Assembly: GCF_011045835.1 (NCBI RefSeq)
Contig: NZ_CP047349.1
Coordinates: forward strand, 3,658,001 to 3,722,000
Origin: Proteus terrae subsp. cibarius
GTDB taxonomy: Bacteria > Pseudomonadota > Gammaproteobacteria > Enterobacterales > Enterobacteriaceae
Direction: 5' to 3'
DNA: 64,000 nt
Positions 30,402 to 39,296 of the stretch are shown here, piece by piece. A program made the position numbers and the translations under genes. Below the pieces are notes generated by a model. The model did not search any database. It saw nothing but the letters and a program-made list of their open reading frames with translations, and was not told where the DNA came from. How positions within the stretch are numbered: position 1 is the first letter of the stretch; each line of letters starts with the position of its first letter.

Positions 30402-30554
30402 AAAATTTGCCTCAGGCATTGTAGAAATAAGCGCAGTATTGTACACGCTTTAGACGAGAGACTAAACAAGATCACAATAATGATTGCTTAACAATATGCA
30501 ATTAATTGAATTGTGATCCTTTTCACGCCTCAGAATTTAGTAGCATCCGTTCGA

Positions 30555-30573
30555 TTGCACCAAAACAGTGCAA
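30555..30573 (+). promoter_or_regulatory. NtrC enhancer site 1 upstream of glnA
   Basis: TTGCACCAAAACAGTGCAA is a near-perfect dyad of the TGCAC-N7-GTGCA type bound by NtrC. Its centre is about 142 bp upstream of the expected sigma-54 start, matching the E. coli glnA enhancer at about -140. Confidence 0.88.
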
Positions 30574-30588
30574 CTAATTAGGCTTAAT

Positions 30589-30607
30589 TTGCACCAACTT
30601 TGTGCAA
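30589..30607 (+). promoter_or_regulatory. NtrC enhancer site 2 upstream of glnA
   Basis: TTGCACCAACTTTGTGCAA, the same dyad 34 bp further in, is centred about -108 relative to the expected start. The pair allows cooperative NtrC-phosphate binding and looping to sigma-54 RNA polymerase. Confidence 0.88.
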
Positions 30608-30678
30608 TAATTAAAAAATCACAGGAGATATTCTACACTAAACTTCATCAATACAGTATATATCCCTTTTTAGATAAG

Positions 30679-30695
30679 TTGGCATGCTTTTCGCA
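30679..30695 (+). promoter_or_regulatory. Sigma-54 promoter of glnA
   Basis: TTGGCATGCTTTTCGCA has GG and GC separated by exactly 10 bp, the -24/-12 signature of sigma-54 promoters. It puts the transcript start near 30706, about 73 bp before the glnA ATG. Confidence 0.88.
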
Positions 30696-30778
30696 ATAGA
30701 ATTTAGGTGAGCAAAAAATTCACCGAAAAATGTGTAAGGCCACTGCACTCAATAAAACCATTCGCCAGGAGAGTTCCT

Positions 30779-32188
30779 ATGTCCCTTGAACATGTATTAT
30801 CCATGATTGAAGAACATAAAGTTAGATATATTGACTTACGTTTCACTGATACCCGCGGTAAAGAACAACACCTTACTATTCCGGCTCATCAGGTTAACGA
30901 TGATTTCTTTGAAGAAGGAAAAATGTTCGATGGTTCTTCTATTGGTGGCTGGAAAGGCATTAACGAATCAGACATGGTACTGATGCCAGATGCAACAACC
31001 GCAATGCTTGACCCATTTTTCCAAGATCCAACCCTGATTATTCGTTGTGACGTTTTAGAACCTGGCACAATGAAAGGTTACGATCGCGATCCACGTTCTA
31101 TCTCAAAACGTGCTGAAGACTTTTTAAAATCAAGTGGTATCGCAGACACAGTGCTGTTTGGACCAGAGCCAGAATTCTTCCTGTTTGATGATATTCGTTT
31201 TAAAAACGATATTTCAGGTGCTTCTTACGCTATCAATGATATTGAAGCGGCTTGGAACACTAACACGAAATATGAAGACGGTAACAAAGGGCACCGCCCA
31301 ATGGTTAAAGGGGGGTATTTCCCACTGCCGCCTGTTGATTCATCACAAGATATTCGTTCTACCATGTGTAACATTATGGAAGAAATGGGCTTAGTTGTTG
31401 AAGCTCACCACCATGAAGTAGCAACTGCTGGCCAAAATGAAGTGGCAACCCGCTTTAATACTATGACCAAAAAAGCAGATGAAACCCAAATTTATAAATA
31501 CGTGGTACAAAACGTCGCTCACGTATTTGGTAAAACCGCGACCTTTATGCCGAAACCATTAGTTGGTGATAACGGTTCAGGTATGCACTGCCATATGTCA
31601 CTGTCTAAAAACGGCGTAAACCTGTTTGCAGGCGACAAATACGGCGGATTATCTGAAATGGCGCTGTATTACATCGGCGGTATTATCAAACATGCTCGTG
31701 CATTAAATGCATTTACTAACCCAACTACTAACTCTTACAAACGTTTAGTTCCAGGTTTTGAAGCACCTGTAATGCTGGCTTACTCTGCACGTAACCGTTC
31801 AGCGTCAATTCGTATTCCAGTTGTTGCTAGTATGAAAGCACGCCGTATTGAAGTACGTTTCCCAGATCCGTTAGCAAACCCTTACCTTGCGTTTGCTGCG
31901 CAGTTAATGGCTGGTCTTGATGGGATTATCAATAAAATTCACCCTGGTGATGCTATGGATAAAAACCTCTATGACTTACCACCAGAAGAAGCGAAAGAGA
32001 TCCCAACTGTCGCAGGTTCATTAGAAGAAGCATTAAATACATTAAATGCAGATCGTGAATTTTTAACTCGCGGTGGCGTATTTACTGATGATGCTATTGA
32101 TGCTTACTTAGAGTTATTACGAGCGGATGTTCAACGTGTACGTATGGCTCCGCATCCTCTTGAATTTGAAATGTATTACAGCGCTTAA
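30779..32188 (+). CDS. glnA: Glutamine synthetase
   Basis: Type I dodecameric glutamine synthetase making glutamine from glutamate, ammonia and ATP. The ATG at 30779 ([15 protein letters not shown]) follows AGGAGA and gives 469 residues, as in E. coli; the open frame upstream is leader. The adenylylation tyrosine is in [10 protein letters not shown] (codon 398, Tyr397 after Met removal), so GlnE control is expected. Active-site blocks [36 protein letters not shown] and [17 protein letters not shown] are intact. It is first of glnA-glnL-glnG. Confidence 0.99.
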   Translation: MSLEHVLSMIEEHKVRYIDLRFTDTRGKEQHLTIPAHQVNDDFFEEGKMFDGSSIGGWKGINESDMVLMPDATTAMLDPFFQDPTLIIRCDVLEPGTMKGYDRDPRSISKRAEDFLKSSGIADTVLFGPEPEFFLFDDIRFKNDISGASYAINDIEAAWNTNTKYEDGNKGHRPMVKGGYFPLPPVDSSQDIRSTMCNIMEEMGLVVEAHHHEVATAGQNEVATRFNTMTKKADETQIYKYVVQNVAHVFGKTATFMPKPLVGDNGSGMHCHMSLSKNGVNLFAGDKYGGLSEMALYYIGGIIKHARALNAFTNPTTNSYKRLVPGFEAPVMLAYSARNRSASIRIPVVASMKARRIEVRFPDPLANPYLAFAAQLMAGLDGIINKIHPGDAMDKNLYDLPPEEAKEIPTVAGSLEEALNTLNADREFLTRGGVFTDDAIDAYLELLRADVQRVRMAPHPLEFEMYYSA

Positions 32189-32255
32189 GACTATTTTTAC
32201 TAATAAACACTTAAGCCTAGATGTAAAACTGTTTTTTTTGCCGTGAAGCTATTTT

Positions 32256-32280
32256 GCCCATCTTCGGATGGGCACTTTTC
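32256..32280 (+). terminator. glnA terminator
   Basis: GCCCATC and GATGGGC form a 7-bp stem closed by a stable TTCG tetraloop and followed by ACTTTTC, about 70 bp after the glnA stop. It would end most glnA transcripts and reduce expression of glnLG. Confidence 0.85.
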
Positions 32281-32342
32281 TCCCACTTAAGGAGTCAGTC
32301 TTTTCACTTACGCATTGGTTCATTAATGTAATAAAGGTAAGA

Positions 32343-32359
32343 TGCACTAAAATGGTGCA
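32343..32359 (+). promoter_or_regulatory. NtrC site at glnL
   Basis: TGCACTAAAATGGTGCA is a strong NtrC dyad only 14 bp before the glnL ATG. In E. coli an equivalent site lets NtrC repress the weak glnL promoter and keep NtrB/NtrC levels low. Confidence 0.85.
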
Positions 32360-32373
32360 ATGGGGTATTCAAT

Positions 32374-33420
32374 ATGGAAACGGCAGACTTACCTGACAAC
32401 ACATTAATTTTAGACTCACTGATACACTCTGTATTAGTTATCAATAAAGAGTTTATTATTTGCTACGCAAATCATTCTGCGTTACAGGTTTTAGCACAAA
32501 GCCGTCGAAAATTATTTGAAACGCCTTTCACTGCCCTTTTCAGCTATTACTCTTTTGATGCTGATTTAATGCGTGAAACATTAGCGAATGGACAAAGCTT
32601 TACCGACAATGAAGTGATATTGGTTGTCAATAACCAACCACACACAATGTCGCTCAGTGCCCAACCTATTTCCGAGCAACATATTTTGCTGGAACTGGCG
32701 CCTATGGATAGTCAACGCCGGTTAAGCCAAGAGCAGATCCAACAAGCCCAGCAAATGGCTGCTAGGGAATTGGTTAGGGGGCTGGCACATGAAATAAAAA
32801 ATCCATTAGGAGGATTACGGGGCGCGGCTCAGTTGCTGGCAAAATCCTTACCTGATCCAGCATTAACGGAATACACGCAAGTCATTATTGAACAAGCTGA
32901 TCGCCTACGTGTGCTGGTGGACAGATTACTCGGCCCTCAACATCCAGGGACAAAAACACATCAGAGCATTCACCATGTTGTTGAGCGCGTTGCTCAGCTT
33001 ATTTCACTTGAATGCCCTGAAAATGTCACCTTACTAAAAGATTACGATCCGAGCTTACCTGAGTTATCTCATTACCCAGATCAAATAGAACAAGTACTCC
33101 TAAATATTACACGTAATGCGTTACAAGCCGTTGAAAAAACAGGAGGGACGATTATTTTACGTACCCGTACTGCTTTTCAAGTCACACTTCATGGCGAACG
33201 CCATCGCCTTGTTGCTCGCATTGATGTGATTGATACCGGTGATGGTATTCCTCCTCATCTGCAAGATACACTTTTTTATCCCATGGTTAGTGGTCGAGAA
33301 GGTGGCAATGGGTTGGGGTTATCTATTGCACGTAATTTAGTGGATCAGCATGCTGGTAAAATTGAATTTACTAGTTGGCCCGGAAATACTGAATTTTCTA
33401 TTTATTTACCAATTAAGTAG
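32374..33420 (+). CDS. glnL: Nitrogen sensor histidine kinase NtrB (GlnL)
   Basis: Cytoplasmic kinase/phosphatase that phosphorylates NtrC under nitrogen limitation and is switched to phosphatase by PII. It has 348 residues (E. coli 349). It has an N-terminal PAS-like sensor (about 1-120), the DHp motif [20 protein letters not shown] with phospho-acceptor His139, N-box [16 protein letters not shown]1 [20 protein letters not shown] and G2 [17 protein letters not shown]. No membrane segment. It is 10 bp before glnG. Confidence 0.98.
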   Translation: METADLPDNTLILDSLIHSVLVINKEFIICYANHSALQVLAQSRRKLFETPFTALFSYYSFDADLMRETLANGQSFTDNEVILVVNNQPHTMSLSAQPISEQHILLELAPMDSQRRLSQEQIQQAQQMAARELVRGLAHEIKNPLGGLRGAAQLLAKSLPDPALTEYTQVIIEQADRLRVLVDRLLGPQHPGTKTHQSIHHVVERVAQLISLECPENVTLLKDYDPSLPELSHYPDQIEQVLLNITRNALQAVEKTGGTIILRTRTAFQVTLHGERHRLVARIDVIDTGDGIPPHLQDTLFYPMVSGREGGNGLGLSIARNLVDQHAGKIEFTSWPGNTEFSIYLPIK

Positions 33421-33430
33421 GAGATAACCA

Positions 33431-34855
33431 ATGCAAAAAGGAAATGTATGGGTTGTTGATGATGACAGCTCTATTCGCTGGGTACTTGAACGCGCTATTT
33501 CTCGTGAAGGTCTGTCATGTAAAACCTTTGAACATGCGAATGATGTACTTAATGCACTTAATGCAGAAATACCTGATGTATTGTTATCAGACATTCGCAT
33601 GCCTGATATTGATGGTTTATCTCTTCTAAAAATAATTAAAGAACAATACCCAACTCTGCCCGTGATTATTATGACAGCACATTCTGATCTCGATGCTGCT
33701 GTTAATGCTTATCAACAAGGGGCATTTGATTACTTACCAAAGCCGTTCGATATCGACGAAACGTTGGCATTAATTGATCGCGCCATTACTCATTATCGTG
33801 AGCAAAAACAACCGAATACCAATGAAACTTCGTTGCAATCAGTTTCAGATATGATTGGTGAAGCTCCTGCAATGCAAGAAGTTTACCGTATTATTGGTCG
33901 GCTCTCTCGCTCTTCAATTAGTGTACTGATTAATGGGGAATCAGGGACAGGGAAAGAGTTAGTGGCACATGCATTACATCGCCATAGCCCAAGGGCTTCC
34001 TCTCCTTTTATTGCCTTAAATATGGCAGCCATCCCTAAAGATTTGATTGAATCAGAGCTTTTTGGTCACGAAAAGGGTGCATTCACAGGGGCTTCTCAAG
34101 TACGTCAAGGCCGATTTGAACAAGCGAACGGTGGCTCATTGTTTCTTGATGAAATTGGCGATATGCCTCTCGATATTCAAACACGTTTACTGCGGGTTCT
34201 TGCTGAAGGGCAATTCTATCGAGTCGGTGGTTATGCCCCTGTAAAAGTCGATGTGCGTATTATTGCCGCTACACATCAAGATTTAGAAAAACGAGTTCAA
34301 GTAGGCGATTTTCGTGAAGATCTCTATCATCGGCTCAATGTAATACGCATTCAGTTACCTCCATTACGCGATAGAACCGAAGACATTCCCAGCCTAGCGC
34401 GCTATTTTCTACAAAAAACAGCTAAAGAATTAGGTGTCGAAACCAAAGTGCTTCATCAGCAAAGTTTGCAAATAATGATGGAATACAACTGGTCAGGTAA
34501 CGTCAGACAATTAGAGAATGTGTGTCGCTGGTTAACCGTAATGACGGCAAGCCAAGAGATTATGCCTCAAGATTTACCACAAGAAATTCGCCAACCAGAT
34601 GAGAAAGCCAAAAATATCAGTCGAATTGCATCTTCTCAACATTGGTCACAACATCTTTCATTATGGGCAGATGAAGCATTAGGGGAAGGGAAAGAAAACA
34701 TCTTAACAGATGCCCTACCTCAATTTGAACGCACGCTATTACTTAGTGCCTTGGCATACACACAAGGGCATAAACAAGAGGCAGCAAGATTATTAGGTTG
34801 GGGTAGAAATACATTAACCCGTAAATTAAAAGAGTTAGGGATAGAGGAATATTGA
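33431..34855 (+). CDS. glnG: Nitrogen regulator NtrC (GlnG)
   Basis: Sigma-54-dependent activator, 474 residues (E. coli 469). The receiver domain has Asp54 (VLLSDIRMPD) and acidic residues 10-12. The AAA+ domain has Walker A GESGTGKE, the sigma-54 contact loop ELFGHEKGAFTGA and Walker B GGSLFLDEIGDM. The C-terminal Fis-type helix-turn-helix is GHKQEAARLLGWGRNTLTRKLKELGIEEY. Its targets here include the three dyads before glnA and glnL. Confidence 0.98.
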   Translation: MQKGNVWVVDDDSSIRWVLERAISREGLSCKTFEHANDVLNALNAEIPDVLLSDIRMPDIDGLSLLKIIKEQYPTLPVIIMTAHSDLDAAVNAYQQGAFDYLPKPFDIDETLALIDRAITHYREQKQPNTNETSLQSVSDMIGEAPAMQEVYRIIGRLSRSSISVLINGESGTGKELVAHALHRHSPRASSPFIALNMAAIPKDLIESELFGHEKGAFTGASQVRQGRFEQANGGSLFLDEIGDMPLDIQTRLLRVLAEGQFYRVGGYAPVKVDVRIIAATHQDLEKRVQVGDFREDLYHRLNVIRIQLPPLRDRTEDIPSLARYFLQKTAKELGVETKVLHQQSLQIMMEYNWSGNVRQLENVCRWLTVMTASQEIMPQDLPQEIRQPDEKAKNISRIASSQHWSQHLSLWADEALGEGKENILTDALPQFERTLLLSALAYTQGHKQEAARLLGWGRNTLTRKLKELGIEEY

Positions 34856-34875
34856 TCCTCTACCCTCTTCATCGA

Positions 34876-36249
34876 TTAAATAACACGCGAGAATTGGCGT
34901 TGGCGCATTTGATTTCGTAAATAAGTATCAAAACACATACAGATATTACGAATAAGCAAACGTCCTCGTGGTGTAACTTGAATACCATCTGCTGTTATTT
35001 CAACTAAACCGTCATCCTTCATTGGCACGAGTAATTCTAAATCTTCTTTAAAGTAGTCATGGAAGACAATATTGTGCATTTTTTCAATATCTGAAAAATG
35101 CAGACTAAAATTACAAATTAAGGTTTTAATTACATCTCGGCGAATACAATCATCATTAGTCAGAGATAAACCTCGCCATAGTGCATTCCCTTCACTATTT
35201 ACACGCGCATAATACTCTTTCAATACTTTTTCATTTTGCGCATAGTTATCGCCTAACATACTTATTGCAGAAACTCCCATACCTAATAAGTCACACTCTT
35301 CATGAGTGGTATAGCCTTGGAAATTACGATGTAAAATACCTTTGCGCTGAGCAACTGCTAATTCATCATCAGGTTTAGCAAAGTGATCCATACCAATAAA
35401 CTGATAGCCGTTTGTTGTCAGCGTAGAAATTGTTTCTTGTAATATTTCTAATTTTTCTTCAGCTAAAGGGAGATCTTCATCTTTAATTTTACGCTGGGCG
35501 GCGAATAAATTAGGCAAATGTGCATAATTGAAAACACTCAATCTATCAGGTGATAATTCAATAACGCGTTTTAATGTAAAGGCAAAACTCTCTTTAGTTT
35601 GCTTAGGTAAACCATAAATTAAGTCAATGCTAGTGGAGTGAAAACCCACTTCACGCGCACGCTCTACCAATGCAAAAATAAACGCTTCATCTTGCTCTCG
35701 ATTGACTTTTTGTTGTACTTCTTTATTGAAATCTTGCACACCCATACTTAGGCGATTAAATCCTTCATGACGCAGATGGTCGATAACATCTAGCTCAATT
35801 TCACGAGGATCGATTTCAATAGAGAGTTCTGCATTATCAACAAAATGAAAATGATGGCGTAATAGCGAAACCAATCGGCTAATTTGTTGCTTATCCAGAA
35901 AAGTAGGTGTACCCCCACCCCAATGCATCTGAGTCACTTTTCTGTCTTTAAAATAACGAGCTCTGTTAATAATTTCTTTTTCTAAAACATCAAGATATTC
36001 ATCTGCCTTATGTTTATGCCGCGTGATAATTTTATTACAGCCGCAGAAATAGCACAGCTTATGGCAGAAAGGAATATGAATATAAAGCGATAAAGGGCGC
36101 TCAAGATAACGTTGAGTCGCTTTGATAAAATCATCATCGCCATATTGCTGATTAAACTCTAATGCTGTTGGGTATGATGTATAGCGAGGACCTGAATAGT
36201 TATACTTATGGATCAGGTCAAGATCCCAAATAATTGTTTGTTCTGACAT
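34876..36249 (-). CDS. hemN: Oxygen-independent coproporphyrinogen III oxidase HemN
   Basis: Radical SAM enzyme decarboxylating coproporphyrinogen III for anaerobic haem synthesis. The ATG at 36249 gives 457 residues, the E. coli length; a TTG five codons earlier is less likely. The cluster cysteines are Cys62, Cys66 and Cys69 with Cys71 in FCHKLCYFCGCNK, and HWGGGTPTFL is the SAM-binding GGGTP motif. It converges on glnG. In E. coli yihI lies just upstream of hemN; here yihI is 20 kb away. No convincing FNR site was found. Confidence 0.97.
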   Translation of the reverse strand: MSEQTIIWDLDLIHKYNYSGPRYTSYPTALEFNQQYGDDDFIKATQRYLERPLSLYIHIPFCHKLCYFCGCNKIITRHKHKADEYLDVLEKEIINRARYFKDRKVTQMHWGGGTPTFLDKQQISRLVSLLRHHFHFVDNAELSIEIDPREIELDVIDHLRHEGFNRLSMGVQDFNKEVQQKVNREQDEAFIFALVERAREVGFHSTSIDLIYGLPKQTKESFAFTLKRVIELSPDRLSVFNYAHLPNLFAAQRKIKDEDLPLAEEKLEILQETISTLTTNGYQFIGMDHFAKPDDELAVAQRKGILHRNFQGYTTHEECDLLGMGVSAISMLGDNYAQNEKVLKEYYARVNSEGNALWRGLSLTNDDCIRRDVIKTLICNFSLHFSDIEKMHNIVFHDYFKEDLELLVPMKDDGLVEITADGIQVTPRGRLLIRNICMCFDTYLRNQMRQRQFSRVI

Positions 36250-37110
36250 GCCTCTACCTTCCAAAAGTGAACCGCTGATATTTCATACCAGCTAACAGAC
36301 ATTATGAATATCTGAAAGAGTAGTGTAACCAATAAATCAGGAACTGAATATGATCGAAAGGGGTATCGTATAAATCCCTTTCTTCTTATTGATAGGCGAT
36401 AACACTCAAATACACGACGTGATGTAAATCACATTATGTAAAAATAATCTTATCCATTAAAGAAATTCATGAATAAATTAAGTTTATTCAATATGTTAGT
36501 AATTTCAATTCATACTGAAATATCAGAAGAAAACTTTTACGCCGAGTTTAAAACGATATATTACTCAAAATACGATTTAAATTAATTAAATATCTCGTTA
36601 TATTAGTTTTATTATTCTTTTATTCCCTCTTAATTCGATGATTATAATAATAGTAACAATTATATCTTTACCTAAATTATAATATTACATATCCTAGAGA
36701 CAAACATTGATTAATATCCAACTAAGTCGTGTTTTGATTTAAATTTGAGGCTCATTTAAAGAATAAAGGTCGCTATATTACAAGGAAAGATAGCATCCCC
36801 CATACCTTATCTTATTCTAATTGACGTTTCTCTTATTTAATCAGTCTCTTTTATATACCCGAATTATGGATTATTAACCACGGAAGGAAACGGACTAGCA
36901 ACCAAGGATGGTTTATCTCTTCAATAACAATTCATCTCTTTTATTCACTCTTCTATTTGACGTTTATCTTACAATAAATATATGTAGTATTACCTAGCAT
37001 CAAATAAGAATAATTATTATTTATTACTTATAAATAAAATAAGACTCTACTTATTCTAAAGTTAATAAGCAGAGCCTTTCTCTTTATTATGCTTATTTTA
37101 TAGCATTTAT
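36250..37110. other. 861-bp gene-free region with a CRP-like site
   Basis: Very AT-rich and without a convincing coding sequence on either strand. It holds the hemN promoter region, a strong CRP-like dyad (36418-36433) and the 3' end of the lipoprotein operon on the far side. A short stem GAAAGGG/CCCTTTC at 36356-36382 is followed by CTTCTTATT. A patch near 36880-36915 has several GGA triplets but no clear fold. I see no recognisable RNA gene. Confidence 0.45.
36418..36433. promoter_or_regulatory. CRP-like site between hemN and the lipoprotein operon
   Basis: CGTGATGTAAATCACA matches the CRP consensus TGTGA-N6-TCACA at 9 of 10 positions. It is about 170 bp upstream of hemN and far from any plus-strand gene, so hemN is the only visible candidate target. 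Confidence 0.6.
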
Positions 37111-37767
37111 TTATTCTGCTTCTTTACCATAATTAGGAGAACGAGGGCCATACAAAATACCATTCGCATTTCCAGCAGAAAGTAAACGGACACTGGTTAT
37201 GCCTGCAATTTGATAGCTTTTATCTGATACTGTATTCACGATTTGATTCACAACCGCTGAAACCAGCATCCCGACTAAACTACTCGATGAACCTTCTGTT
37301 TCTGTACTTGATGCCGTTGCAGAGCTGCTCCACAACACACCACCATTACGAAGATCAACAAGCTTAGCAGCAACAGTAACTCTCGTATCACTAGAAATAA
37401 TTTGATATGACGTTCCAAATTCTGTGATATCTAAGTATAAAACAGTATCAGCACCAAAGATTTCACGTAATTTATTAGGACTTACTGCATGAATATCCCC
37501 AGCCATTGATAAGCCATTTTGTTTAAATGTCTCTTCAACGACAGCTACAGGGAACACATAATATCCTGCTTCCGCCAATGGATATGTCACTTGAGATAAG
37601 AAACTGTGTCCAGCTCCAACTTCTGTTGTATGGTTTTGAGGCACCAAGACTAAAATGCTTTTTGGTTTACTCTGTCTAAATGCGGAGTAATCTGTTTTAA
37701 CAGGCTGGGCACAACCCGTTAATATCAGCGCAAAGGCCAAACAAATTAAAGTGAATAAGCGACTCAT
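37111..37767 (-). CDS. GNA1162-type (DUF799) lipoprotein
   Basis: 218 residues, third gene of a three-lipoprotein operon. Lipobox LTGC (Cys19) with Ala at +2 predicts the outer membrane. The body (SILVLVPQNHTTEVGAGHSFLSQVTYPLAEAGYYVFPVAVVEETFKQNGL, then GADTVLYLDITEFGTSYQ and VTVAAKLVDLRNGGVLWSSSATAS) is the DUF799 fold of meningococcal GNA1162, which resembles the TolB N-terminal domain. Function is unknown. Its start overlaps the upstream DUF4810 gene by 4 bp, so translation is coupled. Confidence 0.88.
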   Translation of the reverse strand: MSRLFTLICLAFALILTGCAQPVKTDYSAFRQSKPKSILVLVPQNHTTEVGAGHSFLSQVTYPLAEAGYYVFPVAVVEETFKQNGLSMAGDIHAVSPNKLREIFGADTVLYLDITEFGTSYQIISSDTRVTVAAKLVDLRNGGVLWSSSATASSTETEGSSSSLVGMLVSAVVNQIVNTVSDKSYQIAGITSVRLLSAGNANGILYGPRSPNYGKEAE

Positions 37768-38117
37768 TTTTGCATTCCTTTATTTTTCATCAAGCGATCC
37801 ATAAATTCCGCTGATTCTGGGTAAAGTGCTTTCTCTTCACTAAATTCAGCCATAGCTAAATCTAACGCACCCGTTGCACCGTATAACATACCTAAATGTG
37901 CATGTAATCCTGGTGGAATACCCAATGATTTGGCACGAGAAAGCTCAATACTTTTCTTTAATGCATCGATTTGTGCTTGAGGATCACTTTCACTTTGCTG
38001 ATAGTACTGATACACCACTTGTTGATAACTATCCCAGTTATAAAGTGGTTTAGGGCCACTTGCACAGCCCGTCAGCAATAATGCCCCCAAAACAAGGCTT
38101 ATTAATGATTTAGACAT
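37764..38117 (-). CDS. DUF4810 lipoprotein
   Basis: 117 residues, second gene of the operon. Lipobox LTGC (Cys18) with Ala at +2. The mature part is helical, LYNWDSYQQVVYQYYQ then DPQAQIDALKKSIELSRAKSLGIPPGLHAHLGMLYGATGALDLAMAEFSEEKALYPESAEFMDRLM, which reads as TPR-like helical repeats. DUF4810 members repeatedly occur beside CsgG-like and DUF799 genes. It is probably a structural partner of those two; no direct function is known. Confidence 0.88.
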   Translation of the reverse strand: MSKSLISLVLGALLLTGCASGPKPLYNWDSYQQVVYQYYQQSESDPQAQIDALKKSIELSRAKSLGIPPGLHAHLGMLYGATGALDLAMAEFSEEKALYPESAEFMDRLMKNKGMQK

Positions 38118-38141
38118 CGTTATATCCTTATAAAATGTGCA

Positions 38142-38816
38142 TTATTTTGAAGGCTGCCAAGCATTACTTTCAATACCTGCAACTAAGTTATTAACCGCTT
38201 CACGAATAGCTAAATCAAGCACTTTACCGTTAAGTGTTGAGTCATAGCTTGCTGTTCCACCAAACCCAATGATTTCACGATTAGAAAGCTCGTATTCACC
38301 CGCACCTTGAGATGAGAACACCACTTCTGAGGTATTCACATTCACAACGTTTAAATTCACTTTGGCATAAGCAACTTGTGTTTTACCTCGGCCTAAAATA
38401 CCGAATAATTGGCGGTCACCAACTTCTTTACGGCCAAATTCAGTGACATCGCCAGTGATAACATATGTTGCACCTTTTAACTGTTGGCTTTGTCCTTTAA
38501 TGCCAGCTTCTTCTTTTAATTCAGATAAGTTAGCTCTATCTAATACATTAAAACGCCCTGTTTGCTGTAATTGCGTCATTAAAATCGTTTTAGATTGATT
38601 TCCTAATCTATCTACTCCATCAGAGAATATTCCATTCATATAACTAGAACGGTTATCAAACTTACCAATAGAAATAGCGCTCTTAGTGCCCGTATAAGTT
38701 GTGTTATAGGTTGCAACTTTAGCCACTTCTAAAGAGCGTGAAGATTCTGATGCACACCCTGCAAGTAATGATGCAGAAACCAAGATCAAACCAAGCGATA
38801 ATTTATTTAAATTCAT
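38142..38816 (-). CDS. CsgG/HfaB-family outer-membrane lipoprotein
   Basis: 224 residues from the ATG at 38816 (MNLNKLSLGLILVSASLLAGC, lipidated Cys21, Ala at +2). A start 33 bp upstream would put extra residues before the signal peptide. The body has the CsgG pattern: SAISIGKFDNRSSY, TILMTQLQQTGRFNVLDRANLSELKEE, YVITGDVTEFGR, a polar region around KTQVAYAKVNLNVVNVNTSEVVFSSQGAGEYELS, and a C-terminal LDLAIREAVNNLVAGIE helix. CsgG forms a nonameric export channel for curli. No curli genes are near, so any substrate here is unknown. First gene of the operon, 24 bp before DUF4810. Confidence 0.9.
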   Translation of the reverse strand: MNLNKLSLGLILVSASLLAGCASESSRSLEVAKVATYNTTYTGTKSAISIGKFDNRSSYMNGIFSDGVDRLGNQSKTILMTQLQQTGRFNVLDRANLSELKEEAGIKGQSQQLKGATYVITGDVTEFGRKEVGDRQLFGILGRGKTQVAYAKVNLNVVNVNTSEVVFSSQGAGEYELSNREIIGFGGTASYDSTLNGKVLDLAIREAVNNLVAGIESNAWQPSK

Positions 38817-39214
38817 ATTAATAACCCAATAAAGGTGAAATAAACCCATAGATATTCATTCTATTAATTGAAATAGAGTTGATATAAACGGAAATAATAA
38901 TTTTCAGTTTTAGCTCATATAGCCCAAACTTATAAACCTCAGTAATAATAAGGTTAAAAGATAAGTCAACTCTTATTTATAATATAAAGGCAATCAGCGA
39001 CGGGGAGAATAGAAGATAAGTGATAAAAATCATAACAAATAAATATAGAGATAAAATAGAGGATCCTTTATCTATTATTTTATCAATATCACTTAAGTCA
39101 GTTTAAAATTGAACTGATAAAAAAATGAAAAAGAATTTGTACAATGTTGCTATTTAATTAGTTTTTATAAATATCTTTATCTAAAAAAAATATCTAAATA
39201 ACGTGTAATAAAAA
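38817..39214. promoter_or_regulatory. Upstream region of the lipoprotein operon
   Basis: About 400 bp, AT-rich, with no gene seen. A weak minus-strand promoter candidate is TTGACT, 16 bp, TATTAC, roughly 130-160 bp before the csgG-like start. It abuts the tex terminator. Confidence 0.35.
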
Positions 39215-39244
39215 CGTGATATAACCAATATTGGTTATATCACG
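39215..39244 (-). terminator. 30-bp perfect palindrome, probable tex terminator
   Basis: Positions 39215-39229 and 39230-39244 are exact reverse complements (CGTGATATAACCAAT and its complement). On the minus strand it is followed by TTTTATTA, 52 bp past the tex stop, as in a rho-independent terminator with an unusually long stem. It could also be a binding site. Confidence 0.7.
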
Positions 39245-39296
39245 CTCATTATTTTCATCCTTTTTACCAACTAATACCGTAGCAATAAATGCGCTC

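Noticed and set aside
30707..30778. N-terminal extension of GlnA
   Set aside because: It begins at the predicted sigma-54 transcript start, leaving no room for a ribosome site, and GlnA is 469 residues from the second start.
36380..36405. Possible FNR site upstream of hemN (TTGATAGGCGATAA)
   Set aside because: Only the left half-site matches; the right half fits 2 of 5 positions, too weak to report.
36880..36915. Cluster of GGA triplets suggesting a CsrB/CsrC-like RNA
   Set aside because: There are only four GGA motifs, no repeated hairpins presenting them, and no terminator nearby.
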